DNA from: Nostoc sp. CHAB 5834 | GTDB lineage: Bacteria > Cyanobacteriota > Cyanobacteriia > Cyanobacteriales > Nostocaceae | Length of the DNA: 56,443 nt | Assembly (NCBI GenBank): GCA_020829485.1 | Contig: JAIVFU010000046.1 | Span: 1 to 56,443, forward strand | Direction: 5' to 3' | Shown: in pieces, positions 27,650 to 35,915 of the stretch | Numbering within the stretch: position 1 is the first letter of the stretch | Layout of the letters: each line of letters starts with the position of its first letter | Translations under genes and position numbers: made by a program | Notes under the pieces: generated by a model | The model's input: only the letters and a program-made list of their open reading frames with translations | Told to the model about the DNA's origin: nothing | Databases searched by the model: none

Positions 27650-27894
27650 GGTGTTGCTGATTCCATGTATGAAAATGATTTTGCATAATACCAAAATCCT
27701 TGTAGAGACGCAATACAGTTCAGTTAAGGATTTTTGGTAATGATTTTAGACCTGTAGAGACGCGAAATTGTACTTCGTCCCGCTACGCTAACGCGTCTCT
27801 ACCAAGGTTTTTGGGCTTAACTGAACGGTATTGTGTAGAGACGTAGCAATGCTACGTCTCTACATCCAGATTCATACTTCAATTCAGCAACGCC
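27650..27894. mobile_element. MITE family A, copy interrupted by another element
   Basis: Ends GGTGTTGCTGA and TCAGCAACGCC, with the exact 8-bp target duplication ATCCTGTT at 27642-27649 and 27895-27902. The central palindrome is split by the element at 27711-27833. Its outer arms are more diverged than those of the intact copies. Confidence 0.88.
27711..27833. mobile_element. 123-bp element nested in MITE family A
   Basis: Inverted ends CAATACAGTTCAGTTAAG and CTTAACTGAACGGTATTG. The 10 bp on each side, TGTAGAGACG at 27701-27710 and 27834-27843, are identical, as a target duplication would be. The host sequence is itself palindromic there, but the duplication restores the intact family A centre when removed. 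Confidence 0.8.
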
Positions 27895-27983
27895 ATCCTG
27901 TTCTAGAAAGTTCCAAATAAAACATTACTCAAGCCAACAAATTAAGCTTGCCGCGCTACTACAATTTTTCACTTTTTCCTCCC

Positions 27984-29060
27984 CTACTCCCCTGCTGCCT
28001 TATCCCTAGTCTCTAACAAATAAATTAGTGCCTCCACTAAAGCCTGATTTTGTTTATCAGTGCCAACAGTAATGCGTAATTTATCATCTAATCCAGGCTG
28101 CTTGAAGTAGCGGATTAAAATTCCCCGTTCCTTCAGTTTTTGATAGAGATATTCTGCGTTTCCTTCTTTTGGCTGTACTAGCAAAAAGTTAGCTTGGGAA
28201 TCCCAAAGATAAAAACCTAATTGCTTTAAGTCTGTTGCTAACTGATTCCGTGATGCTTTAATCTTTGCCACACAAGCATTTTTATAAGCTTGATCGATAA
28301 TAGCAGCCGTGCCAACTGCACAAGCGATCGCATCAATGTTATAGCTATCTTTCACCTTAAACAATCCCTGCAACAGCTTGGGATTTGCCACCCCAAATCC
28401 CAGTCGCAATCCAGCCAACGAGTACCCTTTAGAAAGTGTGCGAATTACGATGACGTTTTCGTAGTCCTTTACCAAAGCCAATGCATTCTCTTCGGTAAAA
28501 TCTATGTATGCTTCATCAATCACTAAAACTCCAGATAACTGGCTGGCTAATTTTCGCAGATCACTTGTTGCTACCACATGCCCTGATGGACTATTAGGCG
28601 ATGCAATGAATGTCACACATCCATTGGCAGCAACCAGTTCTTCCAAAGGTAAACTGTAGTCATCGCTGTAAGGAATCTCAACAATTTCCGCAGCTTGCAT
28701 TTCTGTTAATGTGCGATATAGCACGTAAGTTGGCATTGGATAAACTACCTTCTTCCCAGGTTCTGCACAGGCTCGAATCACCACACTCAACAATTCGTCA
28801 CTGCCATTTCCCACAATTATCCAATCGCTAGGAACACCTAAAACTTTACTTGCAGCTTGCCGGAACTCCCCCCCGAAAGGTTCTGGATACCGCCGCAACC
28901 ACTCGCCATCAATATTTTGCAGCACAGCTAGCGCCGCAGGCGAAGGAGGATAGGGGTTCTCGTTACTGTTGAGTTTAATTATCTGTGTACCGCGTTGAGG
29001 CTGCTCACCGGGAATGTAGCTAGCCATTGCATCTACATTAGAGCGAAAGTAGTTGGTCAT
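27984..29060 (-). CDS. hisC: histidinol-phosphate aminotransferase
   Basis: 358 residues, the usual length of HisC. It catalyses the PLP-dependent conversion of imidazole-acetol phosphate to histidinol phosphate in histidine synthesis. Visible motifs are KLNSNENPYPPSPAAL at the N-terminus, the substrate loop VGNGSDELLSVVIRACAEPG, the PLP Asp and Tyr in VIDEAYIDFTEENAL, the PLP-binding Lys in IRTLSKGYSLAGLRLGF, and the C-terminal GILIRYFKQPGLDDKLRITVG. It starts at ATG 29060 and stands alone, as his genes do in most cyanobacteria. The upstream region is occupied by a MITE-like repeat. Confidence 0.95.
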   Translation of the reverse strand: MTNYFRSNVDAMASYIPGEQPQRGTQIIKLNSNENPYPPSPAALAVLQNIDGEWLRRYPEPFGGEFRQAASKVLGVPSDWIIVGNGSDELLSVVIRACAEPGKKVVYPMPTYVLYRTLTEMQAAEIVEIPYSDDYSLPLEELVAANGCVTFIASPNSPSGHVVATSDLRKLASQLSGVLVIDEAYIDFTEENALALVKDYENVIVIRTLSKGYSLAGLRLGFGVANPKLLQGLFKVKDSYNIDAIACAVGTAAIIDQAYKNACVAKIKASRNQLATDLKQLGFYLWDSQANFLLVQPKEGNAEYLYQKLKERGILIRYFKQPGLDDKLRITVGTDKQNQALVEALIYLLETRDKAAGE

Positions 29061-29160
29061 AGAGCATGAGATATGGAAAAAACAGAATTTTATTAGTTAG
29101 GAGTTCACTAGACATTCAATCTTTGCTTCAAGGGAACTAGGCTACGCGTAGTGTTCCGCA

Positions 29161-29302
29161 TAAGTAAGTCGGCGATAAAAAACCAAACTACATTAAGTAA
29201 TGTAAAATTTAGTTGAATTGGCTTGTAGTAAGGGCTTTAGCCCTTAAGAGAGGACTAAAGTCCCCACTACAAACCTTGAATTATTCACGCCGTTCTACTT
29301 AA
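29161..29302. mobile_element. MITE family C, copy 1
   Basis: Ends TAAGTAAGTCGGCG and CGTTCTACTTA. The centre is the inverted pair TTGTAGTAAGGGCTTTAGCCCT / GGACTAAAGTCCCCACTACAA. Better preserved copies are at 42080-42223 and 48061-48190. Confidence 0.75.
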
Positions 29303-29444
29303 AAGGTATTATCTGTTAGAGAATAACTGTTAATCTACCTGATTTTAGGCTTAACCCAGAAGCATTGAGAGGAGCAGGGGGCAGGGGGAGATGAGGGAGC
29401 AGGGGAAGAAGAATTATTGATTAATGCCCAATGACAAATGACAA

Positions 29445-30023
29445 ATGACAAATCATTACCGATATATTATTTTTTACAAACCCTATGGCGTTCTGTGCCA
29501 GTTTACAAAAGATGCTCCCACACATAGCACTCTGAAAGATTATATTGATGTCCCTGATGTGTATCCTGTGGGACGCTTAGACTGGGATAGTGAAGGGTTG
29601 CTGCTCTTAACGAACGATGGACAATTGCAACATCGTCTCGCCCATCCGCGTTTTGGTCATAAACGTACTTATTGGGTACAGGTAGAGCGAATTCCAGATG
29701 CAGATGCCATAAAAAGGTTGCAGACAGGTGTGGAAATTCAAGATTACCGCACTCAACCAGCAGAAGTTAGGCTGTTACCACAAGAACCACAGCTACCTGA
29801 ACGTACTCCGCCCATTAGATTTCGCAAAAATGTACCGACAGCTTGGCTAGAAATGACTTTGACAGAGGGAAAAAACCGCCAAGTACGGCGCATGACTGCG
29901 GCTGTAGGGTTTCCGACTTTGCGACTGGTCAGGATCAGCATAGGCCACCTACAATTAGATGACCTACAATTGGGCCAATGGCGCGATCTCACTACATCTG
30001 AACTTCAATTTCTGCATAGATAA
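29445..30023 (+). CDS. RsuA/RluE-family rRNA pseudouridine synthase
   Basis: 192 residues. The core begins at [14 protein letters not shown] (the KPxGV motif). The catalytic Asp is in [17 protein letters not shown], the RsuA/RluB/E/F signature. The motif [20 protein letters not shown] and [14 protein letters not shown] C-terminus follow. There is no S4 domain, and the small size and missing S4 fit RluE (23S rRNA, position 2457 in E. coli numbering). ATG 29445 is the last of three ATGACAA-type repeats; the two earlier ATGs (29431, 29438) are out of frame. No ribosome binding site is visible. Confidence 0.9.
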   Translation: MTNHYRYIIFYKPYGVLCQFTKDAPTHSTLKDYIDVPDVYPVGRLDWDSEGLLLLTNDGQLQHRLAHPRFGHKRTYWVQVERIPDADAIKRLQTGVEIQDYRTQPAEVRLLPQEPQLPERTPPIRFRKNVPTAWLEMTLTEGKNRQVRRMTAAVGFPTLRLVRISIGHLQLDDLQLGQWRDLTTSELQFLHR

Positions 30024-30146
30024 TTTCAGTAAATCGAAAAGTTTTCCTGCAAAGGGGAATGCTCTATAAGAAGAATTCGATTTTCTATTGTCAGCCTGCA
30101 ACTTCCAATCTGAAGGGCATTTTGTACATTTGAGATGCGCTGCCTA

Positions 30147-30275
30147 TATAGGAATCCTATTTGATTTTTGAAATTATCTATGTGGGCGGGGAGTGGGGAG
30201 TAGGGAGTAGGGAGTAGGGAATTAGGCTTTTCGATCTGTACGGAGCTTTTTCAGAAATCAAATATTAGTCCTATA
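30147..30275. mobile_element. 129-bp MITE family D, copy 1 (inverted relative to the others)
   Basis: Ends TATAGGAATCCTATTTGATTT and AAATCAAATATTAGTCCTATA enclose a heptanucleotide tandem (GGGGAGT/AGGGAGT, about five units). Copies are at 49674-49802 (also 129 bp) and 51197-51321, both in the opposite orientation. Confidence 0.85.
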
Positions 30276-30427
30276 TCAACCAAAACTTTGAACAATATAC
30301 ATATTATTTCCCATATCCCCTACCAAAAGCAAGCTACTGTCATCACTTTCTAATACGTGCAATCAGAAGAAATTTATATTAGACATCTGACTTTTGTAGG
30401 TACATCATAAACTACAAAATAAAGTTG

Positions 30428-30538
30428 GGCATTGCTGATTGCGGTATGAAAACGATTGTGCATTCCGGTGAAAATCCTTGTAGAGACGTGAAATTTTACG
30501 TCTCTACATCCAAATTTATCCCTCGATTCAGCAACTCC
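30428..30538. mobile_element. 111-bp MITE family A, copy 2
   Basis: Ends GGCATTGCTGA and TCAGCAACTCC, flanked by the exact 8-bp duplication TAAAGTTG (30420-30427 and 30539-30546). Confidence 0.93.
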
Positions 30539-30661
30539 TAAAGTTGTTGCTTTTCGGATTCTTTCTAAGATATGTTTCCGAAAGCTTTATTTATTTTGAA
30601 CCAATCTAAAATCGTTCGACTGAGCGTAGCCGAAGTCTAAAATCTAAAATCTAAAATTGAT

Positions 30662-31693
30662 ATGACTCAAGAACAACAAACGGCAATTGAAGGTATCTAT
30701 GAAGTTTGTATCGGTATACCAGAGCAAATTTCTGCAATTCAGTATTGGGAGCAATTTGGCTATCGCATTGGTGAAATGGGTGAATTAACCGCAGATGTAG
30801 CCTATCAATTATATGGGGTGAATTCCTCTTTACGCTCAATCCGCCTCTACCACCAAAATGCAGATCATGGTTTGATTCGGCTGATGCTTTGGCAAAACCC
30901 CACCCATGAAGGTTTGGGAACAGCATCAATGAAAATTAAGGGAAATCGCTGGGCGACAAGCTTAACGGTAGATGTTTTAAATATTTTAAATCATATAGAG
31001 GATGCTAAAGCGGCAGGTTTGCCTATTAGGTACACTAATCCTTATTGGGAAGTCATCTACAACAAAGAGAGGAAAAGCCGTCCTTTTATTGAGCCAGCAG
31101 TTGGGGTGCGAGAAATGCTGTTACTCCAACCCTTAGCCCGACAGGTGTTATTTCAACGGTTTGGCTATACACTACCGCATTACGGACAAGTTAACCATAA
31201 TGCTGCTCTCAAGACTAGTCAGTTTACCCACCTGGGAATCATAGTTCAAGATGACAGCAAAGAAACGCTGAAGTTTTATGAAGAAGTTTTGGGTTTGCTG
31301 CGTGTACGTGATGATGTCGAAACTAGCTATGAATCTTCACCAGCAGGTAAAGATATTTTTGACCTTAATCCAGGTGAAAAGTTTATTGTTACGACTTTTG
31401 ATGATCCGCGTTCTTCTAAGTCTGACCTGATGGCTGCACGCAGTGGTAGACTTTATATTATTCGATTTCCAGAAGAGATAAATTTAGAATCGCGCTTTGA
31501 GGCTGCCCAACCAGGTAGCTTGGGTATGTCTTTATATACCTATCGGGTAAAGGGAATACAGGAGTATTGCGATCGCATCAAAGCAAGTACTGTACAAAAA
31601 GTTACAAACATCATTAGTAATGAGTTTGGTGAGACGAGTTTTTCCTTCGTTGCGCCAGATGGCTACTTCTGGACTTTGCTAGAAAGTAATTAA
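30662..31693 (+). CDS. two-domain VOC (glyoxalase/dioxygenase superfamily) protein
   Basis: 343 residues with two vicinal-oxygen-chelate modules. The first (about 5-150) starts EGIYEVCIGIPEQISAIQYW, the second (about 180-340) starts FTHLGIIVQDDSKETLKFYE, and the end VAPDGYFWTLLES is the classical VOC terminal strand. His in THLGI and Glu near the end (LLES) could be metal ligands. The first domain is more diverged. Substrate and reaction are not evident. It stands alone between repeats, and no ribosome binding site is visible (AAAATTGAT before ATG). Confidence 0.85.
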   Translation: MTQEQQTAIEGIYEVCIGIPEQISAIQYWEQFGYRIGEMGELTADVAYQLYGVNSSLRSIRLYHQNADHGLIRLMLWQNPTHEGLGTASMKIKGNRWATSLTVDVLNILNHIEDAKAAGLPIRYTNPYWEVIYNKERKSRPFIEPAVGVREMLLLQPLARQVLFQRFGYTLPHYGQVNHNAALKTSQFTHLGIIVQDDSKETLKFYEEVLGLLRVRDDVETSYESSPAGKDIFDLNPGEKFIVTTFDDPRSSKSDLMAARSGRLYIIRFPEEINLESRFEAAQPGSLGMSLYTYRVKGIQEYCDRIKASTVQKVTNIISNEFGETSFSFVAPDGYFWTLLESN

Positions 31694-31838
31694 GCTGATG
31701 CGCGTCTAAACTATATAAACACTGTTGACTGTTGACTGTTGACGGGTTTTCAGTCATCAGGTAAATGTACAATATTATTTGCATAACAGCTTAACTATAT
31801 ACAGCGTATTTCAGGTAAATGAAGTACACGGGTAACGG

Positions 31839-31866
31839 GTAGGGGCACAACATGTTGTGCCCCTAC
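31839..31866. repeat. 28-bp perfect palindrome
   Basis: The palindrome reads GTAGGGGCACAACA followed by its complement TGTTGTGCCCCTAC. It is preceded by GAAGTACACGGGTAACG and followed by GTACCTCACG, the same outer arms seen in MITE family E (35530, 40201, 43085). It is probably an internally deleted member of that family. Confidence 0.65.
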
Positions 31867-32070
31867 GATTATCTGTACCTCACGCCTGTTGCAATCTGCT
31901 GAACGTCTTCCCAAAGTGAAAAAGCAGGGGAGAAAAACCACCCACAATGGTTGTTGCCCTCAACCCTCGAAAGAATTGGAGCAGAGGGCTTTTGCCCACA
32001 ATAGGCAAGGTTTGTACCTTTTCCCCTGCCCCCTGCCTCTTATCAAGAACTGTTAGAGTAGGAGAATTAT

Positions 32071-32278
32071 TAGACATCTCCAGAAATTAAATATGCGTTA
32101 ACCAGAACCCGGCGTTGCTGATTGCGGTATGAAAACGATTGTGCGTTACGGTGAAAATCCTTGTAGAGACGTAAAATTTTACGTCTCTACATCCAAATTC
32201 ATCCCTCCATTCAGCAACGCCCCAGAACCCTTGTAGAGACGTAGCACTGCTACGTCTATTCTTTTTCGGAGATGTTTA
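32071..32278. mobile_element. MITE family B, copy interrupted by MITE family A
   Basis: Ends TAGACATCTCCAG and TCGGAGATGTTTA. The 111-bp element at 32111-32221 sits inside it. The right end supplies the TAA stop codon of the neighbouring GST gene (32276-32278). Confidence 0.82.
32111..32221. mobile_element. 111-bp MITE family A, copy 3, nested
   Basis: Ends GGCGTTGCTGA and TCAGCAACGCC, with CCAGAACCC (9 bp) identical on both sides (32102-32110 and 32222-32230). Removing the element and one repeat restores a continuous family B element, which proves insertion. Confidence 0.95.
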
Positions 32279-32917
32279 TTGAATGCTGTTGGCGAAGTCG
32301 TATCTGCCTCCACGTTCAAGGGCGCGTTCGTAAGCAGGTCGTGCATGGATGCGCTCGATAAATTGCTTAATCTTTGGTCGGCTTGAGATGAGTTCAGCTT
32401 CCATAGCGACTATTTCCAAAGGAAAGCTCATTTGGATATCGGCGGCAGTAAATTCTTCGCCTACAAACCACGTTCTCTTACCAAGTTCACCTTCTATGTA
32501 GTCAGAGTGAAGCTTAATCTGGGGTGCGATAAATCCTTCATTTACGCTGCTGTCTCCTGTACCAAAACGGTTGAAGACGAGGTTCATCACTAGAGGTGGC
32601 ATTGCAGAGCCTTCAGCGTAATGCAGCCAATACGTATAGCGCAGACGCTCTGGCGTACCGGATGGCGGGATTAGCCGACTACTGCCGTAGCGACTCACTA
32701 TGTATTCGATAATAGCACCCGACTCAGCAACAGTCTCTGCTCCATCTGTGATTACTGGTGATTTGCCGAGCGGATGGACTTCACGTAGCGATGTCGGTGC
32801 CAGCATCGTCTTTTCATCGCGTTCGTAGAACTTAATCTCGTATTCTATACCTAATTCTTCAAGCAGCCAAAGCACACGCTGCGATCGCGAGTTGTTGAGA
32901 TGATGGACAACGATCAT
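32276..32917 (-). CDS. glutathione S-transferase family protein
   Basis: 213 residues. An N-terminal thioredoxin-like domain (HHLNNSRSQRVLWLLEELGI, with Ser in the NSRS loop, then cis-Pro and ESGAIIEYI for gamma-glutamyl binding) precedes a C-terminal helical domain with WFVGEEFTAADIQMSFPLE, the N-capping box and hydrophobic staple of GSTs. Likely role: glutathione conjugation or peroxide reduction; the class is close to bacterial GSTs acting on small electrophiles. The stop codon lies within the end of a MITE, so the last residues (ANSIQ) may have been altered by that insertion. Confidence 0.92.
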   Translation of the reverse strand: MIVVHHLNNSRSQRVLWLLEELGIEYEIKFYERDEKTMLAPTSLREVHPLGKSPVITDGAETVAESGAIIEYIVSRYGSSRLIPPSGTPERLRYTYWLHYAEGSAMPPLVMNLVFNRFGTGDSSVNEGFIAPQIKLHSDYIEGELGKRTWFVGEEFTAADIQMSFPLEIVAMEAELISSRPKIKQFIERIHARPAYERALERGGRYDFANSIQ

Positions 32918-33424
32918 AATAGCTACTTTTTCACTTCGGGGGTTGATAGGAGCTTTTGCTCATCCCAATTTATCATCAGTTTCCCCACTCTTCATCTATC
33001 TAGTGGTTAGCATATCAAGTAGCGATCGCTGGAATGGCAATTTTGACTCGCTTGAATTCTTTAGGGTGAGGCTTTAGACCCCATTTTTCGGTAATTTAGC
33101 CTAGTGGTGTGTCAAGTCAACAATGTTTAGTAAACCAAGTTTTAGAATCTTTCTCTCTGTGTTCTCTGTGCCTCTGCGGTTCGTTATTCCAGCAAAGTTA
33201 GCTTGACGGATTACTATGTTTGTGCATATTCCTCTTGCCATTATTGCTGCCAATAACGGAATCAAGCCAAAAAGTGACTAATCATTCAGATTTTCATTGA
33301 TTACGAACCCACAATCATTAACAGGGGTTGCTACTGCATTCCCCGGTGATTCCAGCTTTGACTCTGAAGAATTCGCTGGTATCGACTTTGTTGTGATCTT
33401 CATTTTAAAGTTTGATGGTTGTAG
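32918..33424. other. intergenic region, no gene recognised
   Basis: About 500 bases. It contains the dispersed phrase TGTTCTCTGTGCCTCTGCGGTT near 33160, a frequent cyanobacterial intergenic sequence, and nothing else I can identify. Confidence 0.4.
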
Positions 33425-33688
33425 ATGAACATAGGAATAATCCAGCCTTACAGTAACGGGTTTTTAGAAGTTGTACCAGAGAGCGATTATTGGCAGATTG
33501 CAGCTATACACATCAATGGCCAAGCCTACTGCCCTACTCCTCAGCTGTATCGATCAGAAAAAGTGGCATTAGCAAAAGCTACACAAATTTATGATTGGCT
33601 AGCTGACCACGAAGGAGAAATTAGCGGTGGGGGTTACTATTGCTCTGAATTGAAACTCATCCTATGGCAGCAACCGAAAGTATCTTAG
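33425..33688 (+). CDS. small hypothetical protein
   Basis: 87 residues from ATG 33425 (MNIGIIQPYSNGFLEVVPES). It is soluble, with an alternating beta-strand-like start, a helix (EKVALAKATQIYDWLADHEGE) and an aromatic end (GGYYCSELKLILWQQ). The composition looks like a genuine protein, but no family is recognised. It ends 95 bases before the CRISPR array on the same strand. No cas-like motif is present, so nearness to the array is not evidence of a role in it. Confidence 0.6.
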   Translation: MNIGIIQPYSNGFLEVVPESDYWQIAAIHINGQAYCPTPQLYRSEKVALAKATQIYDWLADHEGEISGGGYYCSELKLILWQQPKVS

Positions 33689-33782
33689 TTGACCTTGTAT
33701 TAATAGCTGCTTAGAGTAAGTCTGTAGTCCCTGCCTCAAGTGTGGGGATTTTACTTTTTTGACTGGCGGTAACTTAATTTTT

Positions 33783-34105
33783 GTTTCAATCCCTAATAGG
33801 GATTTTAGGTAATTGCAATAGAACGGTAGGAAAAGAGATTACACTACTTCCGAGTTTCAATCCCTAATAGGGATTTTAGGTAATTGCAATCTCTTGTGCC
33901 GTTTCGAGCGTAAATAGTGTTTATTAGTTTCAATCCCTAATAGGGATTTTAGGTAATTGCAATCTCAGCAGCCTTTCTATAGCGTTGAAAGACATAGTTT
34001 CAATCCCTAATAGGGATTTTAGGTAATTGCAATTCTATGGTTCTTGTTGTTGGAGCACCAACGACAATGTTTCAATCCCTAATAGGGATTTTAGGTAATT
34101 GCAAT
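33783..34105 (+). CRISPR. CRISPR array, five repeats and four spacers, no cas genes nearby
   Basis: Five identical 37-bp repeats start at 33783, 33854, 33927, 33997 and 34069. Each begins GTTTCAATCCCTAATAGGG and ends GGTAATTGCAAT, with a short internal inverted pair (ATCCCTAATAGGGAT). Spacers of 34, 36, 33 and 35 bp (33820-33853, 33891-33926, 33964-33996, 34034-34068) are all different. The GTTTCAAT start suggests processing by a Cas6-type enzyme of a type I or III system. No cas gene is within the window, so processing would act in trans. All repeats are perfect, so the array has not visibly decayed. Orientation is inferred from the repeat only. Confidence 0.97.
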
Positions 34106-34445
34106 CGCTGCCTTTTGAAAGTCTTGCTTTATATGGTTTTCAAGGTTCGGTTGCGCGAATGGATAAATTATAGCATGAGGAGTTGTGATTTGGCTAGAGG
34201 CAAATGGCTGAAAACTAGTCCCCATAAGGTGCGCGGATAGTTTACAAATGCTAACGCTCTCAAGTTCTTGCATATAGGGCAATTCAGCCATTTTTGTCGT
34301 TACCCCTTCCCGAACACCTACGCATCCGCGCATTTAACGAAAAAACAAATCTGATGGGAAAGCTGCTTACTTAATAGATATCCTACTTCAGAGCGATGCC
34401 TGGGTTAGGCTACGCCTACGCAATACCAGTACCTCATGACCAATC

Positions 34446-34769
34446 TTACTTGCCAACGTCCTCAAAGTCTGTTATTGCACAAGCAAACTCCGTAAAAGCT
34501 GTTTTAATCAAAACCTCTTTCGTTCCCCTTTCCAGCGAAGAATTGCGTATGAGGTCTGTTAATTCTATGAACAGCAGAGAAAACATAAAACGATCTTGGC
34601 GGTCAACTTGTTTCAAGCAAGACGATATAAACTGATAAAGCTCTGTTTTTCTAGGTTTGGTTTGTTCTTCCCATGTTTGTAACCCAAGCCGAAAAGTTCT
34701 CAAACGGATTTCATTACTGTTGAAGGACGCGTCTTTGTAGCGGACTGATACGCGTTGAGGTATTTCCAT
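34446..34769 (-). CDS. hypothetical protein, uncertain
   Basis: 107 residues from ATG 34769. The composition is protein-like (FNSNEIRLRTFRLGLQTW; DRFMFSLLFIELTDLIRNSS; VLIKTAFTEFACAITDFEDV), with two amphipathic or hydrophobic helices. No ribosome binding site and no recognised family. It could be a true small gene or a remnant. The overlapping plus-strand frame at 34396 is judged a shadow. Confidence 0.4.
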   Translation of the reverse strand: MEIPQRVSVRYKDASFNSNEIRLRTFRLGLQTWEEQTKPRKTELYQFISSCLKQVDRQDRFMFSLLFIELTDLIRNSSLERGTKEVLIKTAFTEFACAITDFEDVGK

Positions 34770-34943
34770 GAGTTTTAACTATACATATTCGATGTAAAGT
34801 AATTATTCACTTATATTTTCGCTCAACCGGAAAAATCTGATATTTTGCACCAATTCCAACAACTGCCATAGGTTAGAAATGAATGACTTGCATGGAAAAT
34901 GAACAGTAGGGGCCCACAGGCGTGCGCCCTTACTATGATCAAT

Positions 34944-35123
34944 TTAGAGGATGCCCCAGAAATGGAGTAAGCCTTGACCAGAAAAAGCTTCAATCAAAAT
35001 AGCAGACAGAAAACCAATCATTGCAAGACGACCATTCCAGTTTTCACTCTGAGGAGTGAAGCCAAAACGCACAGCATTAGGATCTTCTGAAACAATAGGT
35101 GCAGGATTCTTAAAACCTGTCAT
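34944..35123 (-). CDS. high-light-inducible protein (HLIP/SCP)
   Basis: 59 residues from ATG 35123, preceded by GGAG; an in-frame start seven codons upstream (35144) has none and would lie inside the promoter. The single helix [19 protein letters not shown] carries the chlorophyll-binding [12 protein letters not shown] motif of the LHC/ELIP/HLIP superfamily and is followed by [13 protein letters not shown]. HLIPs bind chlorophyll and carotenoid in the thylakoid membrane and protect photosystem II assembly intermediates under excess light. The promoter carries three HLR1-like repeats, so control by RpaB is likely. Confidence 0.95.
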   Translation of the reverse strand: MTGFKNPAPIVSEDPNAVRFGFTPQSENWNGRLAMIGFLSAILIEAFSGQGLLHFWGIL

Positions 35124-35146
35124 CAGTAAAACTCCAAAGTTCAAGT

Positions 35147-35183
35147 GTTATAGCAGTTGTAACTGTCTGTAAAGTAATGTAAC
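35147..35183 (-). promoter_or_regulatory. triple HLR1-like RpaB site and -10 element of the HLIP gene
   Basis: Read on the minus strand, the 8-mers GTTACATT, TTTACAGA and GTTACAAC follow each other with 2-base gaps (35183-35176, 35173-35166, 35163-35156), then TATAAC at 35152-35147. HLR1 is defined as two (G/T)TTACA(T/A)(T/A) units 2 bases apart; here the first matches fully and the others miss one position each. The predicted transcript starts about 20 bases before ATG 35123. Confidence 0.7.
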
Positions 35184-35529
35184 AGATGTTTGAAAAAATG
35201 CAACATTGAGTGAATAAAGAAAATCTGAACATAGAACTGCTTGACTAATGTTTTGGCAGCAGATTATGTGGGAGCTAATTTAGCCTTATGGCGATCGCAG
35301 TAATTAGTGAGTTAAACTGCGTTTGATTAAGAAAATTTGCATCATATTATACTCAGGTAGCACTTGAACTTTTATGTCAGTAGCTTTGTTCTGACAACCC
35401 AAGTTTTACAACAATCTGAATGGACTCCAGCAGTTATTGAGCAGCGACAAGAAGATTCTCTCCAAAGCCTTAGAAAAATATGGCGGCTGTATAGCGGTTC
35501 TCAGAGGCGATACAACATTACATCGCAAG
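35184..35529. other. intergenic region, no gene recognised
   Basis: About 345 bases upstream of the repeat element. From about 35490 to 35529 the sequence (TAGCGGTTCTCAGAGGCGATACAACATTACATCGC) matches the left flank of the family E copy at 40201, so that element may extend further left than drawn. Confidence 0.4.
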
Positions 35530-35789
35530 GTGTAGGGGCACGGCAGTGCCCATGCGTGTCAACTTAACGTGAAACCCTTGTCGAGACGTGATATTCAGTT
35601 CTCTAGCTTTCCATTGCTTACCGCGTCACCCCACCCTAACCCTCCCCGATGCGTTGGGGAGGGAACTGGATTTCTTTTTCCCCCCAATGCATCGGGGGGA
35701 TTAAGGGGGGTAAAACGCCTGTGGAACATGCATTTTAGCTTAAGTTGACACGTATGGGCAGTGCCGCGCCCTTACAGGTATACCTCACG
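35530..35789. mobile_element. MITE family E, copy 1, carrying the 110-bp repeat
   Basis: The arms TGTAGGGGCACGGCAGTGCCC and GGGCAGTGCCGCGCCCTTACA are inverted, and each is followed inward by GTCAACTTAA. The interior holds a full copy of the 110-bp block also found at 456-565 (here 35634-35742). The other family members, 40201-40460 and 43085-43452, have a different interior. Confidence 0.78.
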
Positions 35790-35915
35790 GAAAAGCATTG
35801 ACATTGCAAAAGCCAATTTTCTGAAAATGAAAACACAAATAGAAACAGATAAACGCTGATGATTTACCTGTTTCTACCTGTGATTATCTGGTTTCAATAC
35901 CTGGGAATTAAACGA

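Noticed and set aside
33700..33770. Terminator after the small gene at 33425 (GTCCCTGCC...GTGGGGATTTTAC)
   Set aside because: The arms pair poorly compared with the similar, perfect terminator at 42907.
34091..34333. Minus-strand frame overlapping the last CRISPR repeat
   Set aside because: It runs into the array and has no protein-like features, so the array explains the sequence better.
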